Assembly (NCBI RefSeq): GCF_007748115.1
Contig: NZ_CP036289.1
Coordinates: 4,774,001-4,838,000, forward strand
DNA from: Bremerella volcania
Lineage (GTDB): Bacteria > Planctomycetota > Planctomycetia > Pirellulales > Pirellulaceae
Length of the DNA stretch: 64,000 nt
Direction of reading: 5' to 3'
Positions within the stretch are counted from its first letter, which is position 1. Each line of letters starts with the position of its first letter. The notes beneath the pieces were generated by a model, which saw nothing but the letters and a program-made list of their open reading frames with translations, was not told where the DNA came from and ran no database searches. This document shows positions 50,841 through 58,638 of this stretch, one piece after another. Both the position numbers and the translations under genes were made by a program.

Positions 50841-53012
50841 TTAGGGAATTGATTCAGAAGAACTCGGCAGCTCTGGCGTCGATGGTGATTCGCTTGCGCT
50901 GGGCGTACTCGACGAAGGCAATTCGGGTTCGGTGCTACTGCTTGACGATTCACTCGAACTGGACGATGTCGGAACCGGCGGCGGCACAGTGGAACTGCTG
51001 GGAGTCGGCGAACCGCTACCCGAAGGCATCGGCGTGGAGCTGCTGGCACTTGGTGTTGGGACGGCGCTGGACTCACTCGACGAACTGCTTTCCGCCGATG
51101 AGGACGAACTCGACGACGAACTGCTATCGACCGAACTTGGAGTTGGCCCGCTGCTCGGCGGCTCGGTGCTTGAAGATGGCAGGCTGTCGCTGCTCGACGA
51201 GCCCGATGTCGAACTCGAGGGAACAGAATTCGACGAGGAGCTGCCGCTCGAAGATGGATGGCTGCTCGATGACGAACTCGACGACGACGAACTGCTTGAA
51301 CTTTCGGACGACGGACTGCTGCTGGAACTACTCGACGAAGGAAGGCTGGATGACGGTTGGATGCTACTGCTCGAAGATGGCTCGCTGCTGGAGGACGAAC
51401 TCGATGAAGGTTCGCTCGACGAGCTTGACGACGATGAGCTGGAAGAGCTGCTGCTCGACGACGAACTACTGCTGCTGGAACTGCTGGACGAGGACTCGCT
51501 GGAGGACGAACTTGAACTGCTGCTGGACGACGGTTCGCTACTTGAGGAAGAACTTGACGACGAGCTGCTCGATGAACTGGATGAAGACGAACTCGACGAG
51601 TTGCTCGATGAAGGCTCGCTGGATGACGAACTTGAACTGCTACTACTACTGCTCGATGAGCTCGAACTTGACGACGAGCTGGATGAACTCGGAGGGACGC
51701 TCGATGAGTTGGACGAACTGGACGGGCAAGGACACTTCGGTACGCAGATCTTCTTGCCGCAGATTGTGATCTCCCAGCAATCGCCAGCGTCTTGCACGTC
51801 GAAGTGCGCGCATGGGTCAGGTGCCGACGTGCTTGGTGACGACGAACTCGCCTCGCAACAGATTGGCACTTCGCAGTCGTCAGTGTCGTCGATCGACACC
51901 AGCTGTCCGCACACAAACGTGAGACGCTGCGTCGGAAACCGGATCGTGTCCCCGTATCGTTCGGGGCATGGCAGCAGCGTATCGACCGTCGTGGTCAGAC
52001 CTTGACCGGGCGGGCACGACGGTTCGCTGGACGATCCCGACGAACTACTCTCGCTGGAACTGCTCGACGACGAACTCGACGAGGACGAACTGGAGGACGA
52101 CGAGCTGCTCGATGAACTCGACGAGGACGAAGAACTGGACGAACTCGACGAGTCGCAGCATCCTTCGCCGAGTTGCACGACTTCCCACTTGCGGCTGTCG
52201 GCCATCCATTTGGCCCAACCGAACGTGCCGGCCGGCACGCTGTCCGCCGGATCACAGCACTCGCCCGATGATTGCGGTTGGCAAACGTCGGGGCAAACCA
52301 CGCCGATTGAATCGTAGACGGTGAACGGGCAGTCGACCTCGCACCATTTCAAGTCGTCCGGCATCGGCGTCGGACAAGGCGGATTGGTTTTCGAGCCATC
52401 GTAGATGACCCGCACCGCCGAAGCGGAGCCGCAACGGGAAAGCGGCGTGATCAGCTTGAAACGCCGCATGTCGTCGGGGTAGTTCGACAACCGCACGACG
52501 GCCCATTGCCCGCCGGTTCCACCCTCTCGCCAGAGAATCTTGGCCGATCCGACGGGCCGGCTAGTCAGCGCCGTCGGATCGCAATGTTTGACGTCGGCGA
52601 ACTCGTGGCAGGGGTCCTCGACCTCGATGTAAGCCGGGCAGACGCCCGAAACCCACGCCCGGCCGATCTTGCCGTCGCGCAGCGGGTCCAGCAGAATCGC
52701 GAACCGCGTGAAGTGGCGAGGATGCTTCGGTTTGACGCCTTCCAGCGCGACTTGGTTTTTGAACTCGCGCAGATGATCGCCGGGTGAAATGATCGGCGAG
52801 TCGATGCCCAGCACATGAAACCGTAGGCGGTCGTCACCGCTGTTGTTGCGAACCTTGATGATGTCGCCCTGGCGAATCTGGTCCAGCGCCTCGGCGAGCT
52901 GGTCGTGCTTCTTCCCCTTCTGTTCTCGAACGGTGTCGAGAAACGAGTTCCAGACTTCCGCCGAGACATCGAGCGGCTGGCCGGCCTGCGTCTTTTTGAA
53001 GCGATCGGCCAT
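50841..53012 (-). CDS. Phage-region protein with extreme serine-rich domain
   Basis: 723 residues from ATG 53012. Residues 1-285 are a folded Cys-rich part (WNSFLDTVREQKGKKHDQLA, VCPAYIEVEDPCHEFADVKH, GECCDPADS). Then an uninterrupted serine run of about 40 residues leads into a small Cys-rich middle block (CPPGQGLTTTVDTLLPCPER), and from about residue 430 to the end it is almost only Ser with Pro, Glu, Thr, Asn and Gly. It resembles tail-tip or fibre proteins in position, between tail genes and glycosyltransferases. I infer a virion protein whose Ser domain is a disordered stalk, probably glycosylated by the adjacent enzymes. Another explanation is a secreted adhesin, but no signal peptide is visible. 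Confidence 0.75.
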   Translation of the reverse strand: MADRFKKTQAGQPLDVSAEVWNSFLDTVREQKGKKHDQLAEALDQIRQGDIIKVRNNSGDDRLRFHVLGIDSPIISPGDHLREFKNQVALEGVKPKHPRHFTRFAILLDPLRDGKIGRAWVSGVCPAYIEVEDPCHEFADVKHCDPTALTSRPVGSAKILWREGGTGGQWAVVRLSNYPDDMRRFKLITPLSRCGSASAVRVIYDGSKTNPPCPTPMPDDLKWCEVDCPFTVYDSIGVVCPDVCQPQSSGECCDPADSVPAGTFGWAKWMADSRKWEVVQLGEGCCDSSSSSSSSSSSSSSSSSSSSSSSSSSSSSSSSSESSSSGSSSEPSCPPGQGLTTTVDTLLPCPERYGDTIRFPTQRLTFVCGQLVSIDDTDDCEVPICCEASSSSPSTSAPDPCAHFDVQDAGDCWEITICGKKICVPKCPCPSSSSNSSSVPPSSSSSSSSSSSSSSSSSSSSSSSSEPSSSNSSSSSSSSSSSSSSSSSSSSSEPSSSSSSSSSSSESSSSSSSSSSSSSSSSSSSSSSSSSSSEPSSSSSSSSEPSSSSSIQPSSSLPSSSSSSSSPSSESSSSSSSSSSSSSSHPSSSGSSSSNSVPSSSTSGSSSSDSLPSSSTEPPSSGPTPSSVDSSSSSSSSSSAESSSSSESSAVPTPSASSSTPMPSGSGSPTPSSSTVPPPVPTSSSSSESSSSSTEPELPSSSTPSASESPSTPELPSSSESIP
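50870..51720 (-). repeat. Serine-codon low-complexity tract (C-terminal)
   Basis: Almost every codon of the minus-strand gene here specifies Ser, with AGC, TCG, TCC, TCA and AGT all used, broken by Glu, Pro, Asn, Asp and Gly. The codon mixture argues for selection on the serines rather than simple triplet slippage. The antisense strand reads as long acidic open frames, which are artefacts. Confidence 0.85.
52020..52155 (-). repeat. Serine-codon tract (first, shorter)
   Basis: A run of about 40 codons, nearly all Ser, with mixed TCG, AGC and TCC usage, following GEGCCD of the same protein. It links the folded N-terminal part to a middle Cys-rich block. Confidence 0.8.
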
Positions 53013-53015
53013 GCC

Positions 53016-53801
53016 CTACGTCCCAATTCCGAGGCCAGCGAAACTCCCGTACTCGTAGACCCGCTCGACGTAGGCGGCGATCGGCTTCTTGATCAGCACT
53101 TTGGCCGCGTTGTCCTCTTCGTCTGCGAAGCGCACCCAGAGATAATGCCAGCCTTCCTTGTCGATGCCGGCGATGTTGCCCAATTGCAGACCCGCCACGT
53201 TCGGGCTGGCCGCGAACCGGAACGTGATCTCCCAATCCTCGAAGCCACGCTTCGCGCCCGACGCGCCGAGGAATAGCACCTCGCCTTTGGCGAAGCCCTT
53301 GAACCCGGCGTCGTTGACGCGACCAGTCAGAAAGAAGAGCGTCGCCTTGTACGCGCCGGTCACCAGTGCATCGTCGATGTAATGCGTTTCGGTGAAGTTG
53401 TAGACCGGGACCGTGATGTCGGTCCCTTCAATCTGGTCCTGGTTGACGCCGATCGCGCTCTGAAAGTCGGGCGCGATCTCGCCGGGCGCGGGATAGCGAT
53501 TGATCGTCTCGATGGCCTGACTGATGTGCTGCGTGCCGCCGCCGGTGTCGAAGGTGAACTGCGAATCGCTCTCGATCTTGACGTACTGGACGGAGCATTC
53601 CCAAACGCCGCCGCCGACCGTCTTGATCGTGAAGCTGTCGCGTTTGAGCCCGTCGTAGATCGCCGGCGCGGTTGCGGCCACGAGCGATTTGACCAGCAGA
53701 TCGTCATCGGTGCCTTGGACGACATACAGAAGCTCGGTATTCGGGCTTTCGCTTTCCGTCGCCTCGCGGCTGTCGAATTTCTCATCAATGGTGATGGCCA
53801 T
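53016..53801 (-). CDS. Phage tail-region structural protein
   Basis: 261 residues, starting 6 bp after the tape measure stop. It has beta-rich text (VQYVKIESDSQFTFDTGGGT, FLTGRVNDAGFKGFAKGEVL, WEITFRFAASPNVAGLQLGN) without transmembrane or enzymatic motifs. Genes directly after a tape measure usually encode distal tail or tail-tip subunits, so this is the inferred role. Family not recognised. Its stop is 3 bp from the serine-rich gene, so the two are coupled. Confidence 0.6.
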   Translation of the reverse strand: MAITIDEKFDSREATESESPNTELLYVVQGTDDDLLVKSLVAATAPAIYDGLKRDSFTIKTVGGGVWECSVQYVKIESDSQFTFDTGGGTQHISQAIETINRYPAPGEIAPDFQSAIGVNQDQIEGTDITVPVYNFTETHYIDDALVTGAYKATLFFLTGRVNDAGFKGFAKGEVLFLGASGAKRGFEDWEITFRFAASPNVAGLQLGNIAGIDKEGWHYLWVRFADEEDNAAKVLIKKPIAAYVERVYEYGSFAGLGIGT

Positions 53802-53807
53802 AACGAT

Positions 53808-55808
53808 CTACTGTGCGAAGACGAGCTTTCCTTGTTTAGCCTGGTCCACCAGGTCCTTCGTGTTGACGACGATCTGCTCGGCGGCCCGCGCCGTCCGCTC
53901 GGCCAGGTTGTCCGCGCCGAGTCCGCGGGCAGCCAGCGCGTTGAACGTGCCTTTGACTTCGACCTTGCGCTGCTCTTCGCCGAGCGCCCCCGCGCTGAAG
54001 GACAGACTGTCTTGGAGTTCCTTCATGCGTTCTGGCTCGCTCGACTCGGCTTCAGCCCGTTTCTTCGCCGCTTCGGCGATGGCCTCCTGCCACTCGCGGC
54101 GAGCGTCCGCCAGTTCGCCCTCCGTTTCCCCAAGGTCTTCGGCGAACTGCCGTTGCCGGCGGGCGTGTTCCTCTCGCTGCATGTCGGTGAGCGTGCTCTC
54201 GACGCCGGCCCGGTCGCGTTCGATTTGTGCGCGTCGCTCTCGTCGCTCACGGTCCCGCCGGCCAACCGCCTCGAGCATCTTGTTGTCGGCGGCTTCATTC
54301 GCCTGGCTGGTTTCGCGATTTATGCGATTGACCTCGGCGTTGACATCCACGTCCGAATCGAACAGCGACTTGAGCCGGACCCAGGCCTTCTTGATGAAGC
54401 CGACGGTCGAATGCCAGGTCTTGGTGAGCAGGTTGGTAAAGACCGACCAGGCGTCGGCGAGGAACCCGACCGTCTCGGTCCAGGCAACTTCGATGGCGGC
54501 CCAACCATCGTTAAAGATCTTCGCCGCGCCGAACACGGCATTCGTGGCGATAGAGAGGAAGAACTCCTTGAACTTGATCCACAGTCCGTTGAGGAAGTGG
54601 ATGCCCCGCTTCCATTCCATCTTCAGCGTCAACCAGAGAATCTTCGCCGCCAGGGCGAGGTCGCCTGCCGCCAGCGCATCGCCGATTCCCTGCCACGCGG
54701 CGAGGGCATCGCTCTTGAGTACCTGAAACCGCTCGCCCAACCAGGCGAGCGCCTTGCCGCCAATTCCAGTCGCGTACAGCAGGTAGCCGGCCAGCGCCAC
54801 GACAGCGAGAATGACCAAGCCGATCGGCGTGAGCAGCAGCGCGATGATTTTTCCCAGAATGGCAATCGCCGCTCCGACCGCCCCGATGACCGCGACCAGC
54901 CCGCCGATCACCGCGCCGATCACCGCGCCGGCGCTGGAGATCAGCGTGCCAAGAATAATGAGCGCAACGCCGGCGGCAACTACAGCGGCGGCGATCTTGA
55001 AGACCGTAACGACGAGCGTCTTGTTCTCTTTGATCCATTTGATGACCGACGTGATGAGGGGTGCGATTCGCTTCTGCATTTCCGTCAGCACTGGGGCGAG
55101 CGCTGCGCCGATCTGCACAACGATGGCCATTAGTTGGCGTTTCAAGCGGTTCAATGCGTCGGTCAACTCGGCTGCGGAGGTGGCGTCCTCGTCCGTCATC
55201 GTGATGCCGAGCCGGCGGGCCTCTTTTTGTAGCGCTTCGATCGACGCCCGACCGCCTTCCAGCATGGGCAGTAGCTCACGGCCACTGCGGCCAAACACGT
55301 TCAGGGCGACGCCAGCGCGGAGCGTGGGGTCTTCGATCTTGGAAATCGCCTCGGCCAGCAGCTTGAAGCGTTCTTCGGGGCTGGCCTGTTTGAACTGCTC
55401 AGCGGAGACGCCGAGCATGTCGAGAAGATCAGTGGACGTTTTCAGACCGCGCTCGACCATCACGGAAAAGCGGGCCATTGCTGCCAGCGAGCGGTCGAGT
55501 TGGTCGATGGACGCGCCGCCCTGTTCGGCAGCGAATCCTAGTTCGCTGAGCGCCTCAGCTGAGAAACCGGTCCGTGCCCGCATCTTGTCGAGCTGGTCAC
55601 CCGTGGAAGCGAAGAGTTTCGCCGCTCCCAATAGAGGCGCGAGCATCGCGGCTCCGGCGGCCGCGACTTTGAGCCCCATCGCGCGGACGCCCGCACCGAA
55701 GGCCTGCAATCGCTTCGATGCGCGGGCCAGGCCGCGAACGAGACGGCTGTCCTTCGTGTAGAGTTCGACGTAGGCCGCGCCAGCGCGGATTGCTTGAGCC
55801 GAAGGCAT
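53808..55808 (-). CDS. Phage tail tape measure protein
   Basis: 666 residues. The N-terminal 230 residues match the tape-measure core (YVELYTKDSRLVRGLARASK, DKMRARTGFSAEALSELGFA, GKELLPML-like). A hydrophobic block follows (about 275-360, VVTVFKIAAAVVAAGVALII, AIAILGKIIALLLTPIG), the part that crosses the host membrane in DNA delivery. After that comes a long Lys/Glu/Arg coiled coil (EHARRQRQFAEDLGETEGEL). Gene position right after the tail-chaperone pair is canonical. The length suggests a tail of moderate size; 666 residues is shorter than in lambda-like phages of long tails. Confidence 0.85.
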   Translation of the reverse strand: MPSAQAIRAGAAYVELYTKDSRLVRGLARASKRLQAFGAGVRAMGLKVAAAGAAMLAPLLGAAKLFASTGDQLDKMRARTGFSAEALSELGFAAEQGGASIDQLDRSLAAMARFSVMVERGLKTSTDLLDMLGVSAEQFKQASPEERFKLLAEAISKIEDPTLRAGVALNVFGRSGRELLPMLEGGRASIEALQKEARRLGITMTDEDATSAAELTDALNRLKRQLMAIVVQIGAALAPVLTEMQKRIAPLITSVIKWIKENKTLVVTVFKIAAAVVAAGVALIILGTLISSAGAVIGAVIGGLVAVIGAVGAAIAILGKIIALLLTPIGLVILAVVALAGYLLYATGIGGKALAWLGERFQVLKSDALAAWQGIGDALAAGDLALAAKILWLTLKMEWKRGIHFLNGLWIKFKEFFLSIATNAVFGAAKIFNDGWAAIEVAWTETVGFLADAWSVFTNLLTKTWHSTVGFIKKAWVRLKSLFDSDVDVNAEVNRINRETSQANEAADNKMLEAVGRRDRERRERRAQIERDRAGVESTLTDMQREEHARRQRQFAEDLGETEGELADARREWQEAIAEAAKKRAEAESSEPERMKELQDSLSFSAGALGEEQRKVEVKGTFNALAARGLGADNLAERTARAAEQIVVNTKDLVDQAKQGKLVFAQ

Positions 55809-55820
55809 GGGTTATGTGAT

Positions 55821-56545
55821 TCACCTTTTATCAACAAACACACGTTTCAGGACGCGAATGCCGGTCTTGGAAATCGCGACCGGTTTTCGTTCAACCAGTG
55901 GATGGAACTCGGCGGGCGAGTACGGCTTCGACCGCTTTTTTGGGTTGCGGTGGACGTTCGCCGTCAGCGCCAAGACCGCCGCCGTGTGCGACCACTGGTC
56001 CTGCCGCCGCGCGCCGACCATCCAGATCAACTCGCGGAGGGTCAGCGGATTCGGATCGACGCCCACGATGCCGGCCAGTTGCCAGATCAGCTTCCAGGCG
56101 ACGTCTCCGGTAACTCGCCTTCGCTCAGCAGCGCTTCCAGTTGCTGATCCAGTCTCGGATCGTCCAACCGCTTGCTGGCCGTCTCGACCGCCTTCGACTG
56201 GAATGTTTTCAGTTTGGCCAGCGCCTTCGCCAGCACCTGGCGCTTGCCGCTCGGGAAAAAATCGACAAGTTCCTCCAGCAAGGCGGTCGTTGCGTTGTCG
56301 ATCGCGTCGCCGGCCATCGCGCGGCCGAACTCTTCATCGCTGATTTCCTTCGTATCCGCTTCGGGCTTGCAGATCGCAAAGATCACGTCGCACAACAGGA
56401 TTGGGTCGGAGACAAGCTGCTCGATCAGCTTTCCCTCGATGGCGTCCAGTAGATTCACCGAGAGGAGCGTCTTGACCCGTTTGATGCACTCGACGTTGAT
56501 GGCGACCGTCCAGGTGCGGCCCGCGTTGTCGTTAAATGTCTTCAT
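55821..56545 (-). CDS. Tail assembly chaperone fusion (G-GT) made by -1 frameshift
   Basis: The zero-frame gene (56087-56545) and a second open frame (ending at stop 55821) overlap in the -1 frame, and that frame is open, without any stop, from the slippery heptamer at 56255 through to the second part. After it the protein continues as FPERQAPGAGEGAGQ to VAWKLIWQLAGIVGVDPNPL and NPKKRSKPYSP. A slipped ribosome would make a protein of 241 residues. In lambda-like phages the G and GT proteins chaperone the tape measure, whose gene follows here. No separate start is needed for the second part: a GTG at 56066 could serve one, but the open overlap suggests frameshifting instead. Confidence 0.75.
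56087..56545 (-). CDS. Tail assembly chaperone, short product
   Basis: 152 residues in the zero frame, from ATG 56545 with AAAGGAA upstream (the longer frame to 56584 lacks one). MKTFNDNAGRTWTVAINVEC begins a small domain. The end ATASKRLDDPRLDQQLEALL is helical, typical for gpG-like proteins. It stops at 56087. It is the major product, with a minor fraction of ribosomes expected to shift at 56255-56261 into the GT part. It follows the tail tube gene by 18 bp. Confidence 0.8.
   Translation of the reverse strand: MKTFNDNAGRTWTVAINVECIKRVKTLLSVNLLDAIEGKLIEQLVSDPILLCDVIFAICKPEADTKEISDEEFGRAMAGDAIDNATTALLEELVDFFPSGKRQVLAKALAKLKTFQSKAVETASKRLDDPRLDQQLEALLSEGELPETSPGS
56255..56261 (-). promoter_or_regulatory. 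-1 ribosomal slippery heptamer T TTT TTC
   Basis: In the chaperone frame the codons GAT TTT TTC contain T TTT TTC in the correct X XXY YYZ phase. The -1 frame from this point is open to 55821. Downstream bases are GC-rich and could pair. Confidence 0.75.
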
Positions 56546-56562
56546 GCGTTCCTTTCGTTCGC

Positions 56563-57006
56563 TTACGGTCCGCCAGTGATCCATTCGGGCGCGTTGTCGG
56601 CGTAGGTTGGCTTGATCGAAACGTCGACCATGATGGCCTCTTCCAGCGCTTCGTTGCGCGTGAAGTTAAAGATGTCGAAGGTCGCTCGCAGTCCTTCCGA
56701 ATCGGGATCGGTGATGTCGCCGTCCATCACTGCGAATTCCAGCGGCGCGTTGTTGAAGAACGCCTGACGGATCGCGTCGAAGCCTGCGTCGACCGTGTCC
56801 CAAACCATCTGGAACTCAATCGAGGCGTCCTTGAGCGTGCCAACCGTGGCTCGCCAGCCAGCGTTGGCGCGGGTCGTGACGTCGGCCTCGCCTTTCTCCA
56901 GGTTCAGCGTGACGTCTTTGACGTTGCTCACCTCGACCCAGACCGGCGTCGCGTAGTCGCCCGTGTTGCGATACAGCTTTGCATCCATGCCCAATCGTGT
57001 GGCCAT
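56563..57006 (-). CDS. Phage tail tube protein
   Basis: 147 residues. MATRLGMDAKLYRNTGDYAT, WVEVSNVKDVTLNLEKGEAD and RWRATVGTLKDASIEFQM-type text are the normal layout of siphophage major tail proteins. The central VWDTVDAGFDAIRQAFFNN and end TRNEALEEAIMVDVSIKP fit the conserved core. Such proteins stack as hexameric rings around the tape measure. It lies immediately before the chaperone gene, as usual. Confidence 0.85.
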   Translation of the reverse strand: MATRLGMDAKLYRNTGDYATPVWVEVSNVKDVTLNLEKGEADVTTRANAGWRATVGTLKDASIEFQMVWDTVDAGFDAIRQAFFNNAPLEFAVMDGDITDPDSEGLRATFDIFNFTRNEALEEAIMVDVSIKPTYADNAPEWITGGP

Positions 57007-57022
57007 GACGTTCGTCTCCTAT

Positions 57023-57421
57023 TCAGTGCGCCTTAACGGAGCCTGCCCACTTGCGCGGCAGTCGCTCCTTGGTTGTTTCCAATGCCGGACCCATGAACGG
57101 TCGCTTCGGGTAACGCTGCCGCTTGTACCGCCCGCCGTGCTCGTGTGCGGAAGCCGACTTTCCGACCTTCGTGTGCTCCGGACCGATCGCGACCAGATCG
57201 TTCTGCTTCTCGACCGCGTACATGATCGCGCCGCGAAGCTGTCCTTTGCGGGTGCTGGGCGGCTTCCCCTCGGCGCTCGCCTTCTTGCGGCGTCGGATGC
57301 TTCTCTTGGCCGTCAAGCGAATCGTCGCGCCGGCGTGGCCGAGGCTCTTGATGCTGCCCTTCTTGGCTTTGGCCAGCACCTGCTTCGTGTTGTCGCGCGT
57401 CCGCGACTGCATGGCGATCAT
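57023..57421 (-). CDS. HK97 gp10-like tail-completion protein
   Basis: 132 residues, strongly basic. RLTAKRSIRRRKKASAEGKP, AIMYAVEKQNDLVAIGPEHT and KRPFMGPALETTKERLPRKW correspond to HK97 gp10-like/virion morphogenesis proteins. The motif KRPFMGPALE is diagnostic. These act at the head-tail interface or in tail-tube capping. Short spacing to its neighbours (3 bp upstream and 16 bp downstream) supports the operon. Confidence 0.8.
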   Translation of the reverse strand: MIAMQSRTRDNTKQVLAKAKKGSIKSLGHAGATIRLTAKRSIRRRKKASAEGKPPSTRKGQLRGAIMYAVEKQNDLVAIGPEHTKVGKSASAHEHGGRYKRQRYPKRPFMGPALETTKERLPRKWAGSVKAH

Positions 57422-57424
57422 TCG

Positions 57425-57853
57425 TTACCTCACGACTCGAAACGTCAGCGTCAGGACGCTAGTGAACTGCCGTAGTTCGTCCCAGTGTTCCTGGGCGTAA
57501 ATGGGTGCATGCTCCGTCTTGATCCAGTGGGCGTTCGGATACGCTGTCAGCCGTCGCAAACGAAAAAAGTCCGCGATCTCCTCGACCAAAGTCAGCAGTG
57601 GATCAATTTCCGCCGCATCGCCCGTCTCAAATTTCTTCTGCACCGCCACGTCGATCTGAAAGTCGTTCGTGTTGCGGGTGCGGTCGCTCTTGGTGATCAC
57701 CACGCCTTTGGGGACGACGCTGACGTGCAGATCTTTCATGTCCTGCAGTTCGAACGACGGAACGTAGTGCCGCGCTGCGGTGAGTGGCAGGCTCAACGAA
57801 GCGGCGTTCAATTCGGCAACCAGCGCGTCGGCAACGTCCGTAATCACGGCCAT
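57425..57853 (-). CDS. Tail terminator / minor tail-type protein
   Basis: 142 residues from ATG 57853, which shares one base with the previous stop (TGATG). MAVITDVADALVAELNAASL and HVSVVPKGVVITKSDRTRNT with FQIDVAVQKKFETGDAAEID fit tail-terminator or minor tail proteins (gpU-like fold) by size and gene position, but no specific motif is unmistakable. Confidence 0.6.
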   Translation of the reverse strand: MAVITDVADALVAELNAASLSLPLTAARHYVPSFELQDMKDLHVSVVPKGVVITKSDRTRNTNDFQIDVAVQKKFETGDAAEIDPLLTLVEEIADFFRLRRLTAYPNAHWIKTEHAPIYAQEHWDELRQFTSVLTLTFRVVR

Positions 57854-58236
57854 CAAGCATCCTCCGTAGCGATGTGTTTCGTATGGACCCGCAGCGTTGT
57901 GCGATACGGATCGCTGTAGCGCCAGTGCGGCTCCGTCCCCAGAGGCATGACCTCGTAGGTGAACTTCTTTCCGGCGTCGATCTCTTCCACGCGGTCGCCT
58001 CGTTCGGGCAACGCCGGCTGGCCGGCGAGCACGAGATCAGCCGTGTCGATCAGGTAATCGCGAACCTCGGTGCGGACGATGACGCCGGTGCCATCGTCTT
58101 GTTCGAAGACCGTGCGGCCGACCGTGGCTTGCACGGGCACCGAATCTACGCCTCGCCGATACGTGACCGAGCGAGTGGCGTGTTTCTTTCGCTGACTTTG
58201 CAGCCAGTTCGATCCGGTTTCGAGGATGTCAGCCAC
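57853..58236 (-). CDS. Head-tail joining protein
   Basis: 127 residues. RVTYRRGVDSVPVQATVGRT-type text and LVLAGQPALPERGDRVEEID followed by FTYEVMPLGTEPHWRYSDPY correspond to phage head-tail adaptor proteins (gpFII-like). The PYRTTLRVHTK end is typical. It completes the connector between portal and tail tube. It begins 15 bp after the DUF2190 stop. Confidence 0.7.
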   Translation of the reverse strand: MADILETGSNWLQSQRKKHATRSVTYRRGVDSVPVQATVGRTVFEQDDGTGVIVRTEVRDYLIDTADLVLAGQPALPERGDRVEEIDAGKKFTYEVMPLGTEPHWRYSDPYRTTLRVHTKHIATEDA

Positions 58237-58251
58237 GATGTTGACTCCGAA

Positions 58252-58593
58252 TTACGGCGTGAGCTTGGCGCGAACGCTGGCGTCAGCGTCAGCCGCGTCT
58301 GCGACCGCTTTGCCGAGCAGCTTGTTCGCGCCGCCGCCATCGGTCGTAACGGCCACGTCATTGGCGTCATCCCAGTACGCCAGGTCGCCTGTTGAGAACG
58401 TCACACCGCCGCCGGCCTCCTTGGCCACGTCGAAGACGCCTTCCACGGCCAGAGCGCCGAGCGTGTTGGCCTTGATCTCTCGTTTGGCGATGCCAACCAG
58501 GTCGCTTTGCACCACCACATCGCCCGGAGCGACGTCCGCCCCAGGCGTGTGGTCGATGGCTGCGCCTTCGTGAACAAAAGTTGCTTGAGCCAT
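58252..58593 (-). CDS. DUF2190 capsid-cement protein
   Basis: 113 residues. MAQATFVHEGAAIDHTPGAD, VVVQSDLVGIAKREIKANTL and GVTFSTGDLAYWDDANDVAV match DUF2190, small decoration proteins that stabilise the mature capsid. It begins after a good GGAGG and follows the capsid gene by 45 bp, as normal in phages of this kind. Confidence 0.85.
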   Translation of the reverse strand: MAQATFVHEGAAIDHTPGADVAPGDVVVQSDLVGIAKREIKANTLGALAVEGVFDVAKEAGGGVTFSTGDLAYWDDANDVAVTTDGGGANKLLGKAVADAADADASVRAKLTP

Positions 58594-58638
58594 ATCAGCC
58601 TCCGATTGAATTTCAAGGTTTTGGTTGTCGTGTCAGGC

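Noticed and set aside
50732-51916. Arg/His/Pro-rich minus-strand frame across the same tract
   Set aside because: A shifted frame of the serine codons; the neighbouring-frame gene has a ribosome site and a folded N-terminal part.
50932-52005. Long plus-strand acidic open frame opposite the serine-rich gene
   Set aside because: It is the mirror of serine codons and has no protein-like pattern beyond Leu/Asp/Glu repeats.
53382-55133. Long plus-strand frame opposite tail genes
   Set aside because: Antisense to the tape measure, which is recognisable; composition is that of a GC-driven shadow frame.
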